Notes: generated by a model not told the origin, from the letters alone. Shown: positions 53,302 through 64,000, numbered from the stretch's first letter. The stretch is 64,000 nucleotides of DNA from Prevotella lacticifex (GCF_019973375.1 NZ_BPTV01000001.1:2497104-2561103), one strand, 5' to 3'. Made by a program: numbers and translations.

Positions 53302-53697
53302 TTAATAAACGTAGCAAAGAACCTCACCACCGACTTTCTCAGCAGCAGCCTCTTTGTTTGTCATTACACCTTTGGATGTAGATATGATAGCAATACCTAA
53401 TCCGTTAATAACTCTCGGCATGTCTTTGTAGCCAGTGTACTGGCGAAGACCTGGGGTAGAAACGCGCTTAAGTTTCTTAATTGCGTTCTGCTTTGTTACT
53501 GGGTCGTACTTGAGAGCGACCTTGATAGTACCCTGAGGTCCATCCTCTACGAACTTGTAGTTCAGGATGTAACCCTTCTCGAAGAGAATCTTAGTGATAG
53601 ACTTCTTCAAGTTAGACGCCGGAATCTCAACCACGCGGTGGTGAGCCATGATAGCATTCCGAAGTCTTGTCAGATAATCTGCTATTGGATCTGTCAT
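53302..53697 (-). CDS. rpsH: 30S ribosomal protein S8
   Basis: 131 residues; ATG at 53697 starts MTDPIADYLTRLRNAIMAHH, the invariant start, so the upstream extension to 53736 is spurious. Ends STSKGVMTNKEAAAEKVGGEVLCYVY. S8 binds the central 16S domain and, in Escherichia coli, represses its operon. It is preceded by a structured 156-bp spacer, unusual within this block. Confidence 0.96.
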   Translation of the reverse strand: MTDPIADYLTRLRNAIMAHHRVVEIPASNLKKSITKILFEKGYILNYKFVEDGPQGTIKVALKYDPVTKQNAIKKLKRVSTPGLRQYTGYKDMPRVINGLGIAIISTSKGVMTNKEAAAEKVGGEVLCYVY

Positions 53698-53853
53698 AAA
53701 ATATAAATGTTTAATTAATCGGGACTGCCCCGACAATATTAAAAAAATGTTTCTGATGCGAATCTCACGGCTTTTCAGTCCGAAAAGTTTTTAAGTCAAA
53801 GCTCCCACTGCTCAAACTTAAAAACCTAAGAACGTGAATTGTCGAATCGATAA
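53698..53853 (-). other. Structured spacer between rpsN and rpsH
   Basis: Three possible stem-loops: a 10-bp perfect stem GTTTTTAAGT/ACTTAAAAAC (53787-53825), CTTTTC/GAAAAG (53771-53787), and TCGGG/CCCGA (53719-53733). Other gaps in the block are mostly under 40 bp. No gene fits. Confidence 0.6.
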
Positions 53854-54156
53854 TTACCAGCTTGCCTTCTTAACACCCGGAATGAGACCCTGTGATGCCA
53901 TCTCACGGAACTGTATACGCGACAGACCGAACTGACGGATATAACCCTTTGGACGTCCGGTTATCTTGCAACGGTTGTGCAGACGGATAGGATTAGCATT
54001 CTTTGGGATAGCCTGCAGCTTTCTTGCAGCCTCATAAGCCTCTGCGGGGTCGTTAGTTGTAGCGATAATCTTCTTCAGAGCCGCACGCTTCTCAGCATAA
54101 CGGGCAACGAGTTTAGCACGCTTGACCTCACGGGCTTTCATTGATTCTTTTGCCAT
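53854..54156 (-). CDS. rpsN: 30S ribosomal protein S14
   Basis: 100 residues; [29 protein letters not shown] and [40 protein letters not shown]. It is the long form without the zinc-binding cysteine cluster. 5 bp after rplE. Confidence 0.97.
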   Translation of the reverse strand: MAKESMKAREVKRAKLVARYAEKRAALKKIIATTNDPAEAYEAARKLQAIPKNANPIRLHNRCKITGRPKGYIRQFGLSRIQFREMASQGLIPGVKKASW

Positions 54157-54161
54157 ATCAC

Positions 54162-54716
54162 TTAATCGTTATTAGCGTTCTTGAATGGGAGGCCGAAAGC
54201 CTTCAGGAGAGCAAATCCCTCTTCGTCAGTCTTTGCAGATGTAACGAAAGTGATGTTCATACCCTGAATCCGGTCTACCTGATCGATGTTTATCTCCGGG
54301 AAGATGATCTGCTCAGTGATACCGAGGGTGTAGTTACCACGGCCATCGAACTTAGTGTTGATACCCTTGAAGTCACGGATACGCGGCAGGGCGATACGCA
54401 CGAGCTTCTCAAGGAACTCATACATACGCTCGCGGCGCAGTGTTACCATGACACCGATAGGCATCTTCTTACGGAGCTTGAAGTTAGCGATATCCTTCTT
54501 AGAATAAGTAGGAACTGCCTTCTGACCTGTGATAGCAGTAAGCTCGTTGATAGCCACATCGATAATCTTCTTATCCTGAGTGGCATCACCAAGACCCTGG
54601 TTGATGACGATCTTCTCCAGGGCAGGGATCTGCATTGAAGAAGAGTAGTTGAACTGCTTCTTCAGAGCCGGAGCAATCTGATCAGTATACTGTTTCTTTA
54701 ACTCTGCTGTATCCAT
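54162..54716 (-). CDS. rplE: 50S ribosomal protein L5
   Basis: 184 residues; [24 protein letters not shown] and [29 protein letters not shown] are hallmark segments. It carries 5S rRNA into the central protuberance. It starts 1 bp after the rplX stop. Confidence 0.97.
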   Translation of the reverse strand: MDTAELKKQYTDQIAPALKKQFNYSSSMQIPALEKIVINQGLGDATQDKKIIDVAINELTAITGQKAVPTYSKKDIANFKLRKKMPIGVMVTLRRERMYEFLEKLVRIALPRIRDFKGINTKFDGRGNYTLGITEQIIFPEINIDQVDRIQGMNITFVTSAKTDEEGFALLKAFGLPFKNANND

Positions 54717-54717
54717 A

Positions 54718-55035
54718 TTACTTGATTTCCTCCCCTGACTTTTTAGCGATACGCTTTACGGTCTTGCCGTCACGCTCGATACGGATACGTGTTGCCTTTC
54801 CGCTCTTCGGATCGATGAGACTTACGTTAGAGATATGTATAGGAGCCTCCTGCTTAACGATGCCACCCTGAGGATTGGCAGCAGATGGCTTTGTGCTCTT
54901 CGAGACCATGTGAATGCCCTCGACGATGACACGCTCTTCGTCACGCAGCACCTTGAGCACCTTTCCAGTCTTGCCCTTGTCAGCACCGGCGAGGACAATT
55001 ACCTGGTCATCCTTCTTTATATGAAATTTTGCCAT
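54718..55035 (-). CDS. rplX: 50S ribosomal protein L24
   Basis: 105 residues with the KOW motif: [40 protein letters not shown]. It helps nucleate 50S assembly near the exit tunnel. 20 bp after rplN. Confidence 0.97.
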   Translation of the reverse strand: MAKFHIKKDDQVIVLAGADKGKTGKVLKVLRDEERVIVEGIHMVSKSTKPSAANPQGGIVKQEAPIHISNVSLIDPKSGKATRIRIERDGKTVKRIAKKSGEEIK

Positions 55036-55055
55036 TTCTGTTTTACTTTTATAGA

Positions 55056-55421
55056 TTAAAGAACCTCTGGTGCCAAGGAAACGACTTTCATATTGACGGC
55101 GCGGAGCTCACGAGCCACTGGGCCGAAGATACGGCTACCGCGGAGCTCGCCAGCGTTGTTGAGCAATACGCATGCATTGTCGTCGAAACGGATGTACGAG
55201 CCATCAGCGCGTCTGATTTCCTTTTTAGTGCGAACGATTAAAGCTTTCGAAACTGCACCCTTTTTCAATTCACTTGATGGGATGACGTTCTGTACAGCAA
55301 CTACGATAACGTCACCTACGCTTGCATAGCGGCGGCCTGTTCCACCGAGTACACGAATGCACTTAGCCTCGCGTGCGCCGCTGTTGTCTGCGACTGTAAG
55401 TCTTGATTCTACCTGTATCAT
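55056..55421 (-). CDS. rplN: 50S ribosomal protein L14
   Basis: 121 residues; [27 protein letters not shown] and [34 protein letters not shown]. It is a subunit-interface protein. It starts 2 bp after rpsQ. Confidence 0.98.
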   Translation of the reverse strand: MIQVESRLTVADNSGAREAKCIRVLGGTGRRYASVGDVIVVAVQNVIPSSELKKGAVSKALIVRTKKEIRRADGSYIRFDDNACVLLNNAGELRGSRIFGPVARELRAVNMKVVSLAPEVL

Positions 55422-55423
55422 AA

Positions 55424-55681
55424 TTACTTAGCTTTTTCTACGATTTGAACTAATCTCCATCTCTTTGTTTTTGACAGAGGACGGGTTTCCATGATCTGAA
55501 CAGTGTCGCCTACGTGAGCCTCGTTGTTCTCGTCATGGGCATGGTACTTTTTCGTGTGCTGCACGAACTTACCATATATAGGGTGCTTCTCCTTGAACTT
55601 GGATGCGATGACGATGGTCTTATCCATCTTGTCGCTGATAACAACACCCTGTCTTACTTTTCTTAAATTTCTTGTTTCCAT
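55424..55681 (-). CDS. rpsQ: 30S ribosomal protein S17
   Basis: 85 residues from the ATG at 55681 ([20 protein letters not shown]); a GTG three codons upstream (55690) is also possible but the family begins here. [39 protein letters not shown] is the OB-fold core. Confidence 0.95.
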   Translation of the reverse strand: METRNLRKVRQGVVISDKMDKTIVIASKFKEKHPIYGKFVQHTKKYHAHDENNEAHVGDTVQIMETRPLSKTKRWRLVQIVEKAK

Positions 55682-55692
55682 CTGGACCACTA

Positions 55693-55887
55693 TTATTTGT
55701 TAAGTTCTCTCTGACGAAGCACCGTTTTCATACGTGCGATGTCACGACGCGCAGCCTTAATCTGAGATGGATTCTCAAGCGGAGTAATCTGATGGTTGAG
55801 CTTCATCTTTGCCAGAGCCTCCTCAGCGTTTTCAATCTTCTCGACCAATTCCTTGGTCTCGAGTTCTTTTACTTCCTTAATTTTCAT
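55693..55887 (-). CDS. rpmC: 50S ribosomal protein L29
   Basis: 64 residues, all helical: [34 protein letters not shown] and [20 protein letters not shown]. It stands at the tunnel exit where signal recognition particle docks. 5 bp after rplP. Confidence 0.96.
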   Translation of the reverse strand: MKIKEVKELETKELVEKIENAEEALAKMKLNHQITPLENPSQIKAARRDIARMKTVLRQRELNK

Positions 55888-55892
55888 CTTTC

Positions 55893-56321
55893 TTAAGCGT
55901 TTTTGTCGTAATCACGACGAACAACAAACTTTGTCTTAACCGGCAGTTTCTGCGCAGCGAGGCGGAGAGCCTCCTTTGCGATGTCGAACGAAACGCCTTC
56001 TACTTCAAAGAGGATACGACCCGGAGTGACAGGTGCAACCCATCCTGCTGGATCACCCTTACCTTTACCCATTCGGACATCGGCAGGTTTGCGAGTGATA
56101 GGTTTGTCCGGGAAGATACGGATCCAGACCTGACCTTGACGATTCATGTAGCGGTTCACTGCCACACGAGCAGCCTCGATCTGACGGCTGTCGAGCCATT
56201 TAGCCTCAAGTGTCTTGATGCCGAATGAGCCGAAAGCCAGCTGTGTGCCTCTGTGGGCGTTGCCTTTGTTGCCACGTCCGTCCTGAGGCCTTCTATATTT
56301 TACTCTTTTTGGCTGTAACAT
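55893..56321 (-). CDS. rplP: 50S ribosomal protein L16
   Basis: 142 residues; [42 protein letters not shown], then [36 protein letters not shown]. It positions tRNA in the A site. 14 bp after rpsC. Confidence 0.97.
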   Translation of the reverse strand: MLQPKRVKYRRPQDGRGNKGNAHRGTQLAFGSFGIKTLEAKWLDSRQIEAARVAVNRYMNRQGQVWIRIFPDKPITRKPADVRMGKGKGDPAGWVAPVTPGRILFEVEGVSFDIAKEALRLAAQKLPVKTKFVVRRDYDKNA

Positions 56322-56335
56322 GATAGCTTCTACTT

Positions 56336-57064
56336 TTAACGGTTATTGTTTCTTCTGCGGTTGCCTCTGCCCTGACGGCCACCACCGTTAGGACGGCCGG
56401 TATTCTTCTGCTCGGCGAAATTTGGTGTCAGTTCTACCTTGTGGTAGATTTCACCACGGCAGATCCATACCTTGATACCAAGGAGACCAACCTTTGTGAG
56501 AGCCTCTGTCTGGCAATAGTCGATATCAGCGCGGAAAGTGTGGAGAGGAGTACGTCCTTCCTTGAACATTTCCTTACGTGCGATTTCAGCACCATTGAGA
56601 CGACCCGAAATCTGAACCTTGATGCCCTCAGCACCGGCGCGCATAGTGTTGGCGACAGCCATCTTGATGGCACGGCGGTAAGCAACCTTACCTTCCACCT
56701 GGCGAGCGATGTTCTCACCGACGATAGCAGCGTCGAGCTCAGGTCTCTTGATTTCAGAGATGTTAATCTGAATATCCTTCTTGAACAGATTCTTCAGCTC
56801 TTCCTTGAGTTTGTCGACGTCCTGACCACCTTTACCAATGACGAGACCCGGACGGGCTGTGCAAATAGTGATGGTGACGAGCTTCAGTGTGCGCTCGATG
56901 ACGATGCGCGAAACCTGAGCCTTCTCGAGGCGCTTCATCAGGTATGCGCGGATCTTCTGGTCCTCGACGAGGTTATCGCCGAAATCCTTTCCACCGAACC
57001 AATTTGAGTCCCAACCGCGGATGATTCCCAGACGGTTGCTGATTGGATTAACTTTCTGTCCCAT
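56336..57064 (-). CDS. rpsC: 30S ribosomal protein S3
   Basis: 242 residues; [28 protein letters not shown], a KH domain with [18 protein letters not shown], and [23 protein letters not shown] sequence. A Gly/Arg/Asn-rich tail ([16 protein letters not shown]) ends the chain. It borders the mRNA entry channel. Confidence 0.97.
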   Translation of the reverse strand: MGQKVNPISNRLGIIRGWDSNWFGGKDFGDNLVEDQKIRAYLMKRLEKAQVSRIVIERTLKLVTITICTARPGLVIGKGGQDVDKLKEELKNLFKKDIQINISEIKRPELDAAIVGENIARQVEGKVAYRRAIKMAVANTMRAGAEGIKVQISGRLNGAEIARKEMFKEGRTPLHTFRADIDYCQTEALTKVGLLGIKVWICRGEIYHKVELTPNFAEQKNTGRPNGGGRQGRGNRRRNNNR

Positions 57065-57068
57065 TCTA

Positions 57069-57500
57069 TTATTCTTTTACATCATTGTTAGCGTCATTCT
57101 CGACAGCAGCCGGCTTGGTATCGACGAAGAGAGTGACGTGGTTAGAACGTTTACGAATTCTGTAACCGCGGCCCTGAGGTGCAGGGCGCATGCGCTTCAT
57201 TGTTACGCCTCCATCGACGAAGATCTTTGTGATGTATAGTTCTCCGTCCTCGGCTTTGCGGTCATTCTTAACCTCCCAGTTAGCGATGGCCGAACGCAAG
57301 AGCTTCTCTACGTTCTGGGCAGCGGCCTTCTTCGAGAACCTGAGCACACCCAGTGCGCGGTTGACCTCCATACCGCGTACCATGTCGACGACATAGCGCA
57401 TTTTGCGTGGAGATGAAGGACAATCATTGAGCTTTGCGAAATACAGGCTTTTCTTAGCTTCCTTACGAGCTTCAGCCTTTATATGTTTTCTTGCTCCCAT
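57069..57500 (-). CDS. rplV: 50S ribosomal protein L22
   Basis: 143 residues; [35 protein letters not shown] and [27 protein letters not shown], the loop that reaches into the exit tunnel. The C-terminus is slightly extended ([17 protein letters not shown]). 4 bp before rpsC. Confidence 0.97.
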   Translation of the reverse strand: MGARKHIKAEARKEAKKSLYFAKLNDCPSSPRKMRYVVDMVRGMEVNRALGVLRFSKKAAAQNVEKLLRSAIANWEVKNDRKAEDGELYITKIFVDGGVTMKRMRPAPQGRGYRIRKRSNHVTLFVDTKPAAVENDANNDVKE

Positions 57501-57539
57501 TATATTATTGTTCTTTATTCTTAATGGATTATTGCCTGA

Positions 57540-57809
57540 TTACTTCTTGTTGTTGCCTGAGTGGCCACCGAAGCGGCGTGTAGGGCTGAACTCTCCGAGC
57601 TTATGGCCTACCATGTTCTCAGTGATGTAAACAGGGATAAATTTGTTTCCGTTGTGGACAGCAACAGTATGACCCACGAAATCAGGGGAAATCATTGATG
57701 CCCTGGCCCATGTCTTAACGACACTCTTCTTGCCGCTCTCGTTCATGGCGAGAATCTTCTTCTCGAGCTTTACGTTAATGTACGGACCTTTTTTTAATGA
57801 ACGACTCAT
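57540..57809 (-). CDS. rpsS: 30S ribosomal protein S19
   Basis: 89 residues; [19 protein letters not shown] and [37 protein letters not shown], the standard S19 signature. It sits in the 30S head next to S13. Confidence 0.98.
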   Translation of the reverse strand: MSRSLKKGPYINVKLEKKILAMNESGKKSVVKTWARASMISPDFVGHTVAVHNGNKFIPVYITENMVGHKLGEFSPTRRFGGHSGNNKK

Positions 57810-57833
57810 AATTTACTCTTCTTGTTAACTTGT

Positions 57834-58661
57834 TTACTTCTTGTTAGCGCGGTCAATTATGTACTTGTTTGACTGCTTCTTCGGTGCGCGAGTCTTGAGA
57901 CCCTTAGCGTACAGACCCTTACGTGAACGTGGATGTCCACCAGACTGACGGCCTTCACCACCACCCATCGGGTGATCAACAGGGTTCATGACGACACCGC
58001 GGTTGTGAGGACGACGGCCGAGCCAGCGTGAGCGACCAGCCTTACCAGACTGCTCAAGAGCGTGGTCGGAGTTGCCTACGCTACCGACAGTAGCTTTACA
58101 AGCTGAGAGGATCTGGCGTGTTTCGCCAGAAGGGAGCTTAATCACACAGTAACTGCCTTCACGAGAAGTAAGCTGAGCAAAGTTACCAGCCGAACGGACG
58201 AGCAGAGCACCCTGTCCCGGACGCAACTCAATGTTGTGGATCACGGTACCTACAGGGATGTTTGCAAGTGGAAGAGCGTTACCAACCTCAGGTGCTGCCT
58301 CAGCACCCGACATTACAGTAGCGCCTACTTTCAAACCGTTAGGAGCAATAATGTAACGTTTTTCACCATCAGCGTAGAAAAGAAGTGCAATACGAGCCGA
58401 ACGGTTAGGATCGTACTCGATTGTCTTCACTACAGCTGGAACACCATCTTTCTCTCGCTTGAAGTCGATCAGACGATACTTCTTCTTATGACCGCCGCCG
58501 ATGTAGCGCATGGTCATTTTTCCGGTGTTGTTGCGACCGCCGGTAGAACGTTTACCGTAAACGAGAGACTTCTCTGGCACGGATGCAGTAATATCCTCGC
58601 GTGTGCCAATAACTTTGTGTCTTTGACCCGGAGTAGTCGGGTTGAATTTACGTACTGCCAT
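57834..58661 (-). CDS. rplB: 50S ribosomal protein L2
   Basis: 275 residues; [37 protein letters not shown] and [21 protein letters not shown] near the end. It is essential for subunit joining and peptidyl transfer. 7 bp after rplW. Confidence 0.98.
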   Translation of the reverse strand: MAVRKFNPTTPGQRHKVIGTREDITASVPEKSLVYGKRSTGGRNNTGKMTMRYIGGGHKKKYRLIDFKREKDGVPAVVKTIEYDPNRSARIALLFYADGEKRYIIAPNGLKVGATVMSGAEAAPEVGNALPLANIPVGTVIHNIELRPGQGALLVRSAGNFAQLTSREGSYCVIKLPSGETRQILSACKATVGSVGNSDHALEQSGKAGRSRWLGRRPHNRGVVMNPVDHPMGGGEGRQSGGHPRSRKGLYAKGLKTRAPKKQSNKYIIDRANKK

Positions 58662-58668
58662 TTTTTAT

Positions 58669-59013
58669 TTAAAGATTGCTGTAAAAATCAATTGAGTCAC
58701 CATTCTTCAGGGTGACATATGCTTTCTTGTAGGCGTTGCGCTGACCTTTCACAAGGCCTTTCTTTGTGTAGCGAGCCTGACGCTTGCCAGAGTAGCGCAT
58801 AGTGTTGACGTCTACAACCTTCACGTTGTACCGCTTTTCAACCTCCTGCTGAATCTGGAGCTTGTTAGCCTCGGGCTTTACGATGAAACCATACTTCGGC
58901 TGTGCCGGGATGGTTCTCACCTCGCCCTTGTGCTTAACGGTCTTGTCGACAGAAGACTTGTCTGTCATCTTGGTCATCTTCTCAGTGACCAGAGGTTTTA
59001 TAATGAATGTCAT
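58669..59013 (-). CDS. rplW: 50S ribosomal protein L23 with an internal insertion
   Basis: 114 residues against about 96 in most relatives. IIKPLVTEKMTKMTDK is normal; an extra stretch of about 18 residues (SSVDKTVKHKGEVRTIPAQP) follows before the conserved YGFIVKPEANKLQIQQEVEKRYNVKVVDVNTMRY. The end DSIDFYSNL is normal. L23 docks trigger factor and SRP at the tunnel exit. Confidence 0.95.
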   Translation of the reverse strand: MTFIIKPLVTEKMTKMTDKSSVDKTVKHKGEVRTIPAQPKYGFIVKPEANKLQIQQEVEKRYNVKVVDVNTMRYSGKRQARYTKKGLVKGQRNAYKKAYVTLKNGDSIDFYSNL

Positions 59014-59030
59014 AACTTTTGTCTCCTAAA

Positions 59031-59660
59031 TTATTTGTTCAAGATCGAGTCAATAACCTTCAGAGAATTCTCAGTCACGACAACAACATCAGCGTTCAAA
59101 ACTTTATACGTATTGAGCTGTGCTGCGGGCAGAACTTCAGCCTCCTGCAGGTTTCGAGCCGACAAATATACATTATTATTTGCTTCTGGCAAAAGAAGGA
59201 GCACTTTCTTGCCGTCAACTTTAAGATTTTTAGCAAAGTTTACGAACTCTTTAGTCTTTGGAGCATCAAAGTTGAAGTCTTCGACGACAACGATAGCATT
59301 CTCCTGAGCCTTGTATGTGAGAGCCGATTTACGAGCAAGAAGTTTTACTTTTTTGTTGAGTTTGAAGCGATAATCGCGTGGCTTAGGACCGAAGACGCGA
59401 CCACCACCGACGAGCACCGGTGAGTTGATGTCACCACGACGAGCGCCGCCGCCACCTTTCTGGCGTCCGAGCTTGCGTGTAGAACCAGCGTGCTCACTTC
59501 TCTCCTTCGACTTAGCAGTTCCCTGACGCTGGTCAGCGAGATACTGTTTCACATCAAGATAAACGACGTGGTCGTTTGGCTCAATCCCGAAGATATTCTC
59601 GTTAAGAGTTACCTTGCGTCCGGTCTCCTGACCTTTGATATCTAATACGTTAATATCCAT
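59031..59660 (-). CDS. rplD: 50S ribosomal protein L4
   Basis: 209 residues; [36 protein letters not shown] is the tunnel-lining loop signature. Its stop-start junction with rplC shares one base. L4 regulates S10 operons in enterobacteria; no comparable leader was identified here. Confidence 0.97.
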   Translation of the reverse strand: MDINVLDIKGQETGRKVTLNENIFGIEPNDHVVYLDVKQYLADQRQGTAKSKERSEHAGSTRKLGRQKGGGGARRGDINSPVLVGGGRVFGPKPRDYRFKLNKKVKLLARKSALTYKAQENAIVVVEDFNFDAPKTKEFVNFAKNLKVDGKKVLLLLPEANNNVYLSARNLQEAEVLPAAQLNTYKVLNADVVVVTENSLKVIDSILNK

Positions 59661-60274
59661 TACTTATTAATTATTACGGTTGAACCATTGCATCCAGCAA
59701 CTGAGCCTTTCACGACGAGAAGGTTCTGCTCTGGAATAACCTTTAACACCTGAAGGTTCTGAGTAGTGACTCTGTCGCCTCCCATTTGGCCACCCATTCT
59801 CATTCCCTTGAACACTTTAGCTGGGTATGAGCAGGCACCGATAGATCCCGGTTTGCGTGCGCGGTCGTCCTGACCGTGAGTAGACTGGCCTACACCACCG
59901 AATCCGTGACGTTTCACGACACCCTGGAATCCTTTACCCTTCGATGTGCCGACGACGTCGACAAACTGTGCATCGCTGAAGATATCAACAGTAATAGTGT
60001 CACCGAGGTTGTGATCCTCGTCAAACTTGAACTCGGCCAAGTGCTTCTTTGGTGTTGTGCCGGCTTTCTTGAAGTGTCCCTGCATAGGCTTTGAAGTTCT
60101 CTTCTCCTTAGCCTCGCCGAAACCTAACTGAACAGCCTTGTAACCATCTTTCTCAACAGTCTTTACCTGGGTTACAACACAAGGACCAGCTTCGATAACA
60201 GTGCACGGTACGTTCTTACCGTCGGCGCTGAATACGGATGTCATTCCGATTTTCTTTCCTAATAATCCTGGCAT
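59660..60274 (-). CDS. rplC: 50S ribosomal protein L3
   Basis: 204 residues; [32 protein letters not shown] and [22 protein letters not shown], then [24 protein letters not shown]. It supports the peptidyl-transferase centre. Confidence 0.98.
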   Translation of the reverse strand: MPGLLGKKIGMTSVFSADGKNVPCTVIEAGPCVVTQVKTVEKDGYKAVQLGFGEAKEKRTSKPMQGHFKKAGTTPKKHLAEFKFDEDHNLGDTITVDIFSDAQFVDVVGTSKGKGFQGVVKRHGFGGVGQSTHGQDDRARKPGSIGACSYPAKVFKGMRMGGQMGGDRVTTQNLQVLKVIPEQNLLVVKGSVAGCNGSTVIINK

Positions 60275-60339
60275 TTCAATTAAACTTTTTAATATGAATA
60301 GTAAACTATTTTTTTTAATACCGTAATGAAGATCTGTTA

Positions 60340-60645
60340 TTAGACCTTGATTTCTACATCGACACCTGAAGGCAACTCGAGCTTCATGAGTGCGTCGACA
60401 GTCTTTGGCGATGCGCTGTAGATGTCGATGATGCGCTTGAAGTCGGAGAGCTGGAACTGCTCACGGCTCTTCTTGTTGACGAATGTCGAACGGTTTACGG
60501 TGTAGATGCGCTTGTGTGTCGGCAGTGGAATAGGACCGCTGACGATAGCGCCTGTAGCCTTAACGGCCTTAACGATCTTTTCGGCTGACTTGTCGACCAG
60601 CTGATGGTCGAAACTCTTCAGCTTGATACGAATCTTCTGACTCAT
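60340..60645 (-). CDS. rpsJ: 30S ribosomal protein S10
   Basis: 101 residues from [19 protein letters not shown] at 60645; the frame to 60714 is a non-coding extension. [36 protein letters not shown] is the family core. It also acts with NusB in antitermination. Confidence 0.97.
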   Translation of the reverse strand: MSQKIRIKLKSFDHQLVDKSAEKIVKAVKATGAIVSGPIPLPTHKRIYTVNRSTFVNKKSREQFQLSDFKRIIDIYSASPKTVDALMKLELPSGVDVEIKV

Positions 60646-60756
60646 TTCTTTTGTTTTGTTGTATTGATGAATAATATTTTCAGAGCAAGAGAGGTACGCC
60701 CTTATAAGAGTCATTCGCTATAAGGACGCCTCCCTGCTGTTTTTTTGTCTGTATTA

Positions 60757-62874
60757 TTACTTGATCAGCTCCGGATGACCTCCGACCTCTGTAAGGATTT
60801 CCTTAGCGAGGTTGCTGCTTACCGGTGCGTGGTGGTCATACTCCATAGAAGAAGTAGCACGGCCGGAAGTGATGGTACGCAGAGCGGTCACATAACCGAA
60901 CATCTCGGCCAGCGGCACCATTGCCTTGACGATACGGGCACCGCTGCGAGCCTCGTCCATACCCTGCACGAGACCACGACGCTTGTTCAGGTCGCCGATG
61001 ACGTCACCCATGCTCTCCTCAGGAGTAACAACCTCTACCTTCATGATAGGCTCCATGAGCACTGGCTGTGCCTTCGGGCAGAGGGTCTTGAAAGCCTGGT
61101 GAGCGACGAGCTCGAACGAAAGCTGGTCAGAGTCGACGGGGTGGAAGCTACCATCATTCAATGTAACCTTCAGACCAGTCATTGGGTAACCGCCGAGAAC
61201 ACCGTTAGAGAGGCAGTCCTGGAATCCCTTCTGTACCGACGGGATGAACTCCTTAGGAATGTTACCACCCTTGACGTTGTTGATGAACTGCAGATCGCCC
61301 TCCTTGTAGTCCTCGTCTTTCGGGCCGATAGTGACATCGATGCAAGCGAACTTACCACGACCACCAGTCTGCTTCTTATAAGTCTCGCGGCTCTGAGCAG
61401 TGCCCATGATAGCCTCCTTGTAGTTCACCTGAGGCTTACCCTGTGTGCACTCTACCTTGAACTCACGCTTCAGACGGTCGATAATGATGTCGAGGTGAAG
61501 CTCACCCATACCCGAGATAATTGTCTGTCCGCTCTGCTCGTCGGTGTGTACCTTGAATGTCGGGTCCTCCTCGGCGAGTTTTGCAAGACCGGTATCCATC
61601 TTAGCGACATCGGCCTGGCTCTTAGGCTCAACGGCAACGGAGATCACGGTGTCAGGGAATGTCATCGACTCCAGTACGATCGGATGATCCTCGTCGCAGA
61701 GTGTATCACCGGTACGGATATCCTTGAAGCCTACTCCTGCGCCGATATCACCAGCGTCGATTGACTCCATAGGAATCTCCTTATTAGAGTTCATCTGGAA
61801 CAGACGGCTGATGCGCTCGCGCTTGCCCGAACGTGGGTTGTAGACGTAAGAACCTGCAGTGACCTTACCGGAGTAAACGCGGAAGAACACGAGGCGTCCC
61901 ATGAACGGGTCGGTAGCGATCTTGAAAGCCAGAGCGGCTGTTGGCTCGCTCTCGAGAGGCTTGCGGTCCTCTTCCTCGCCGGTCTCAGGGTTTGTACCGC
62001 GGATAGCGGCAGTGTCCTCAGGCGATGGCAGGAAAGCGCAGGTGTAGTCGAGGAGCGGCTGCACGCCCTTATTCTTATATGAAGAACCGAGAGTCATCGG
62101 GGTGATCTCCATAGCGCAGGTACCCTTGCGGAGGGCAGCGATGAGCTGGTCCTCAGGAATCTCCTGACCGTCGAGATACTTCTCCATGATATCGTCGTCG
62201 AAGTCGGCAGCAGCCTCGACCATCTTGTCGTGCCACTCCTGAGCCTCGTCAACGAGGTCGGCAGGAATATCGTCAACCTCATACTCGGCACCCATGGTCT
62301 CGTCGTGCCAGAGGATAGCCTTCATCTTGATAAGGTCGACAACGCCCTTGAAGTTCTCCTCAGCACCGATAGGAATCTGTACGGGCACTGGGTGTGCGCC
62401 AAGGATGTCCTTCATCTGCTGAACAGTCTCGAAGAAGTCAGCACCGGAGCGGTCCATCTTGTTGACGTAACCGATACGCGGCACGTTGTACTTGTCGGCC
62501 TGACGCCAAACGGTCTCCGACTGTGGCTGCACACCATCAGCGGCAGAGTATGTTGCGATAGCACCATCGAGGACGCGGAGCGAACGCTCAACCTCAGCGG
62601 TGAAGTCGACGTGTCCCGGAGTGTCGATCAGATTGATCTTGTATGTCTTGCCTTTGTAGGTCCAGTTACATGTTGTAGCAGCAGATGTGATAGTGATACC
62701 ACGCTCCTGCTCCTGGGCCATCCAGTCCATTGTGGCTGCACCATCGTGTACCTCACCAATCTTGTGGGTCTTACCTGTGTAGAACAGGATACGCTCCGAT
62801 GTGGTAGTCTTACCTGCATCGATATGCGCCATGATACCGATGTTGCGAGTCAAATGTAAATCGCGGTTTGCCAT
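60757..62874 (-). CDS. fusA: Elongation factor G
   Basis: 705 residues. The GTPase motifs are [19 protein letters not shown] (G1, with [11 protein letters not shown]), [17 protein letters not shown] (G3) and [10 protein letters not shown] (G4). Domains II-V follow, ending GHPELIK. It moves tRNA and mRNA after peptide bond formation. Located between rpsG and rpsJ, the str operon order without tuf. Confidence 0.98.
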   Translation of the reverse strand: MANRDLHLTRNIGIMAHIDAGKTTTSERILFYTGKTHKIGEVHDGAATMDWMAQEQERGITITSAATTCNWTYKGKTYKINLIDTPGHVDFTAEVERSLRVLDGAIATYSAADGVQPQSETVWRQADKYNVPRIGYVNKMDRSGADFFETVQQMKDILGAHPVPVQIPIGAEENFKGVVDLIKMKAILWHDETMGAEYEVDDIPADLVDEAQEWHDKMVEAAADFDDDIMEKYLDGQEIPEDQLIAALRKGTCAMEITPMTLGSSYKNKGVQPLLDYTCAFLPSPEDTAAIRGTNPETGEEEDRKPLESEPTAALAFKIATDPFMGRLVFFRVYSGKVTAGSYVYNPRSGKRERISRLFQMNSNKEIPMESIDAGDIGAGVGFKDIRTGDTLCDEDHPIVLESMTFPDTVISVAVEPKSQADVAKMDTGLAKLAEEDPTFKVHTDEQSGQTIISGMGELHLDIIIDRLKREFKVECTQGKPQVNYKEAIMGTAQSRETYKKQTGGRGKFACIDVTIGPKDEDYKEGDLQFINNVKGGNIPKEFIPSVQKGFQDCLSNGVLGGYPMTGLKVTLNDGSFHPVDSDQLSFELVAHQAFKTLCPKAQPVLMEPIMKVEVVTPEESMGDVIGDLNKRRGLVQGMDEARSGARIVKAMVPLAEMFGYVTALRTITSGRATSSMEYDHHAPVSSNLAKEILTEVGGHPELIK

Positions 62875-62907
62875 TGTCTTTTTACCTTATTATGATGTTG
62901 TGTCTTA

Positions 62908-63384
62908 TTAGAATCTGAAGTGTGCGAAAGCGCGGTTAGCCTCAGCCATACGGTGCATGTCCTCCTTACGCTTGAAAGCACCACCCTGATTGTTGAATGC
63001 ATCCTGAATCTCAGCAGCGAGTTTCTCAGCCATGCTCTTTCCGCCGCGCTTGCGAGCGAAAGCAATCATGTTCTTCATTGCCACGCTGACCTTACGCTCA
63101 GGACGTATCTCGGTAGGCACCTGGAATGTAGCACCACCGATACGGCGGCTCTTAACCTCCACCTGCGGAGTGATGTTGTCGAGGGCCTGCTTCCAAATCT
63201 CTAACGGAGACTTCTCGTTATCCTTCATGCGCTGGCCTACGAGATCGAGGGCGTTGTAGAAGATCTCGTAAGAGATGCTCTTCTTGCCATCGTACATCAG
63301 ATGATTAACAAACTTTGAGACCTTCTGGTCGTTGAACTTTGGATCCGGGAGGATCACACGCTTCTTTGGTTTTGCTTTTCTCAT
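62908..63384 (-). CDS. rpsG: 30S ribosomal protein S7
   Basis: 158 residues; [36 protein letters not shown] and [25 protein letters not shown]. It organises the 30S head. 33 bp before fusA. Confidence 0.98.
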   Translation of the reverse strand: MRKAKPKKRVILPDPKFNDQKVSKFVNHLMYDGKKSISYEIFYNALDLVGQRMKDNEKSPLEIWKQALDNITPQVEVKSRRIGGATFQVPTEIRPERKVSVAMKNMIAFARKRGGKSMAEKLAAEIQDAFNNQGGAFKRKEDMHRMAEANRAFAHFRF

Positions 63385-63578
63385 TTTTATAAAAATAAAT
63401 TTTTGCGGAGGCTGTCGTCTGATTTCGTCACTTCAACGTCCTCACCCGGACATTTACTCAACCTTGTCTTTTAACAATTCTCCAGCAAAACTTGTTTTTA
63501 GTTGTATTTCTGTTTACGCCTCGGGCCATCAGCCATCTCCGACTGTTGACCCTCGGCCTTTTGTTGGGGTGTTGCGCC
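63385..63578 (-). other. Long spacer between rpsL and rpsG
   Basis: 194 bp without a gene, larger than most gaps in the block. The rpsL-proximal half is GC-rich with possible pairing (GGCCGAGGG and GGCCCGAGGC region), the rpsG-proximal half AT-rich. I see no terminator and no promoter consensus. Confidence 0.5.
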
Positions 63579-63956
63579 TTACTTCTTCTTAGGACGCTTT
63601 GCACCGTACTTTGAACGGCGCTGTGTGCGGTTTGTCACGCCGGCGGTATCGAGAGTACCGCGGACGATGTGATAGCGTACACCCGGAAGGTCCTTCACAC
63701 GACCGCCACGAACGAGGACGATGCTGTGCTCCTGAAGGTTGTGACCCTCACCAGGGATGTAGGAGTTGACCTCCTTCTGGTTGGTCAGACGTACACGTGC
63801 GACTTTACGCATTGCTGAGTTAGGCTTCTTAGGGGTTGTCGTGTACACACGAACGCACACTCCACGACGCTGGGGGCAATTCTCCAGTGCGGGGCTGGCG
63901 CTCTTGCTGGCAACAGCCTTTCTGCCTTTTCTTACTAACTGTGAAATAGTAGGCAT
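63579..63956 (-). CDS. rpsL: 30S ribosomal protein S12
   Basis: 125 residues; [52 protein letters not shown] start and [19 protein letters not shown]. The streptomycin region is normal: TTPKKPNSA with Lys, and [11 protein letters not shown]. It is the first gene of the block visible here. Confidence 0.98.
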   Translation of the reverse strand: MPTISQLVRKGRKAVASKSASPALENCPQRRGVCVRVYTTTPKKPNSAMRKVARVRLTNQKEVNSYIPGEGHNLQEHSIVLVRGGRVKDLPGVRYHIVRGTLDTAGVTNRTQRRSKYGAKRPKKK

Positions 63957-64000
63957 GATTCTTATTTTTTATGTATATATTATTTTGTTTATTTTCAACT

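Overview
The window comes from a Bacteroidales genome, most likely a Prevotella or Segatella relative. Evidence: promoter boxes of the Bacteroidetes type (TAnnTTTG, several with TTTG 20 bp upstream), a 2.5 kb-residue SprA translocon protein of the type IX secretion system, a cargo-like protein with a C-terminal sorting tail, a GLPGLI/TonB-receptor pair, a DUF3244-like secreted protein, meso-diaminopimelate dehydrogenase, and the carboxyspermidine-type route gene. No tRNA or rRNA gene was found.

Positions 1 to about 14,860 are an accessory island made of layered mobile and defence genes. It opens with two overlapping tyrosine recombinases that look like the last two of a recombinase-in-trio element, ending in inverted repeats at 1636-1721. 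These abut a group II intron remnant (1722-2327, minus strand) that has lost its reverse transcriptase and domain VI. The intron in turn cuts a phage large terminase gene inside its Walker A motif. Next come a HigB/HigA toxin-antitoxin pair, a BcgI-like restriction-modification enzyme with a nuclease-methylase A subunit and a specificity subunit split by a frameshift at a C6 tract, and two uncharacterised proteins of which the first has a nuclease-like C-terminus. A small secreted protein, a MazG-like protein with a DNA-binding-like front half and an unreadable GC-rich block of about 0.9 kb follow. The island ends with a DinD-like gene carrying two near-identical perfect palindromes (one upstream, one inside the gene), a DUF1016 nuclease framed by two broken hsdS 5' ends, and a second 5' fragment of the same intron family.

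Positions 14,859 to 45,215 are mostly chromosomal housekeeping and envelope genes: an outer-membrane receptor-like protein with its GLPGLI partner, two small secreted proteins, a TPR lipoprotein regulator, nadB divergent from a PBP4-type carboxypeptidase, ddh, a repeat-rich spacer, ruvA-sprA, an ISAon1/ISL3-like insertion sequence sitting in the T-tract of the sprA terminator, a glycosyltransferase and O-antigen-type flippase pair, a small conserved gene with a saccharopine-dehydrogenase-like enzyme, recA, and a large secreted protein with a type IX sorting tail.

Positions 45,521 to the right end are the complete str-S10-spc-alpha ribosomal gene block on the minus strand, in the order rpsL, rpsG, fusA, rpsJ, rplC, rplD, rplW, rplB, rpsS, rplV, rpsC, rplP, rpmC, rpsQ, rplN, rplX, rplE, rpsN, rpsH, rplF, rplR, rpsE, rpmD, rplO, secY, map, infA, rpmJ, rpsM, rpsK, rpsD, rpoA, rplQ. 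It ends in a hairpin terminator, has a likely internal promoter before rpsM, and has an unusual structured spacer before rpsH.
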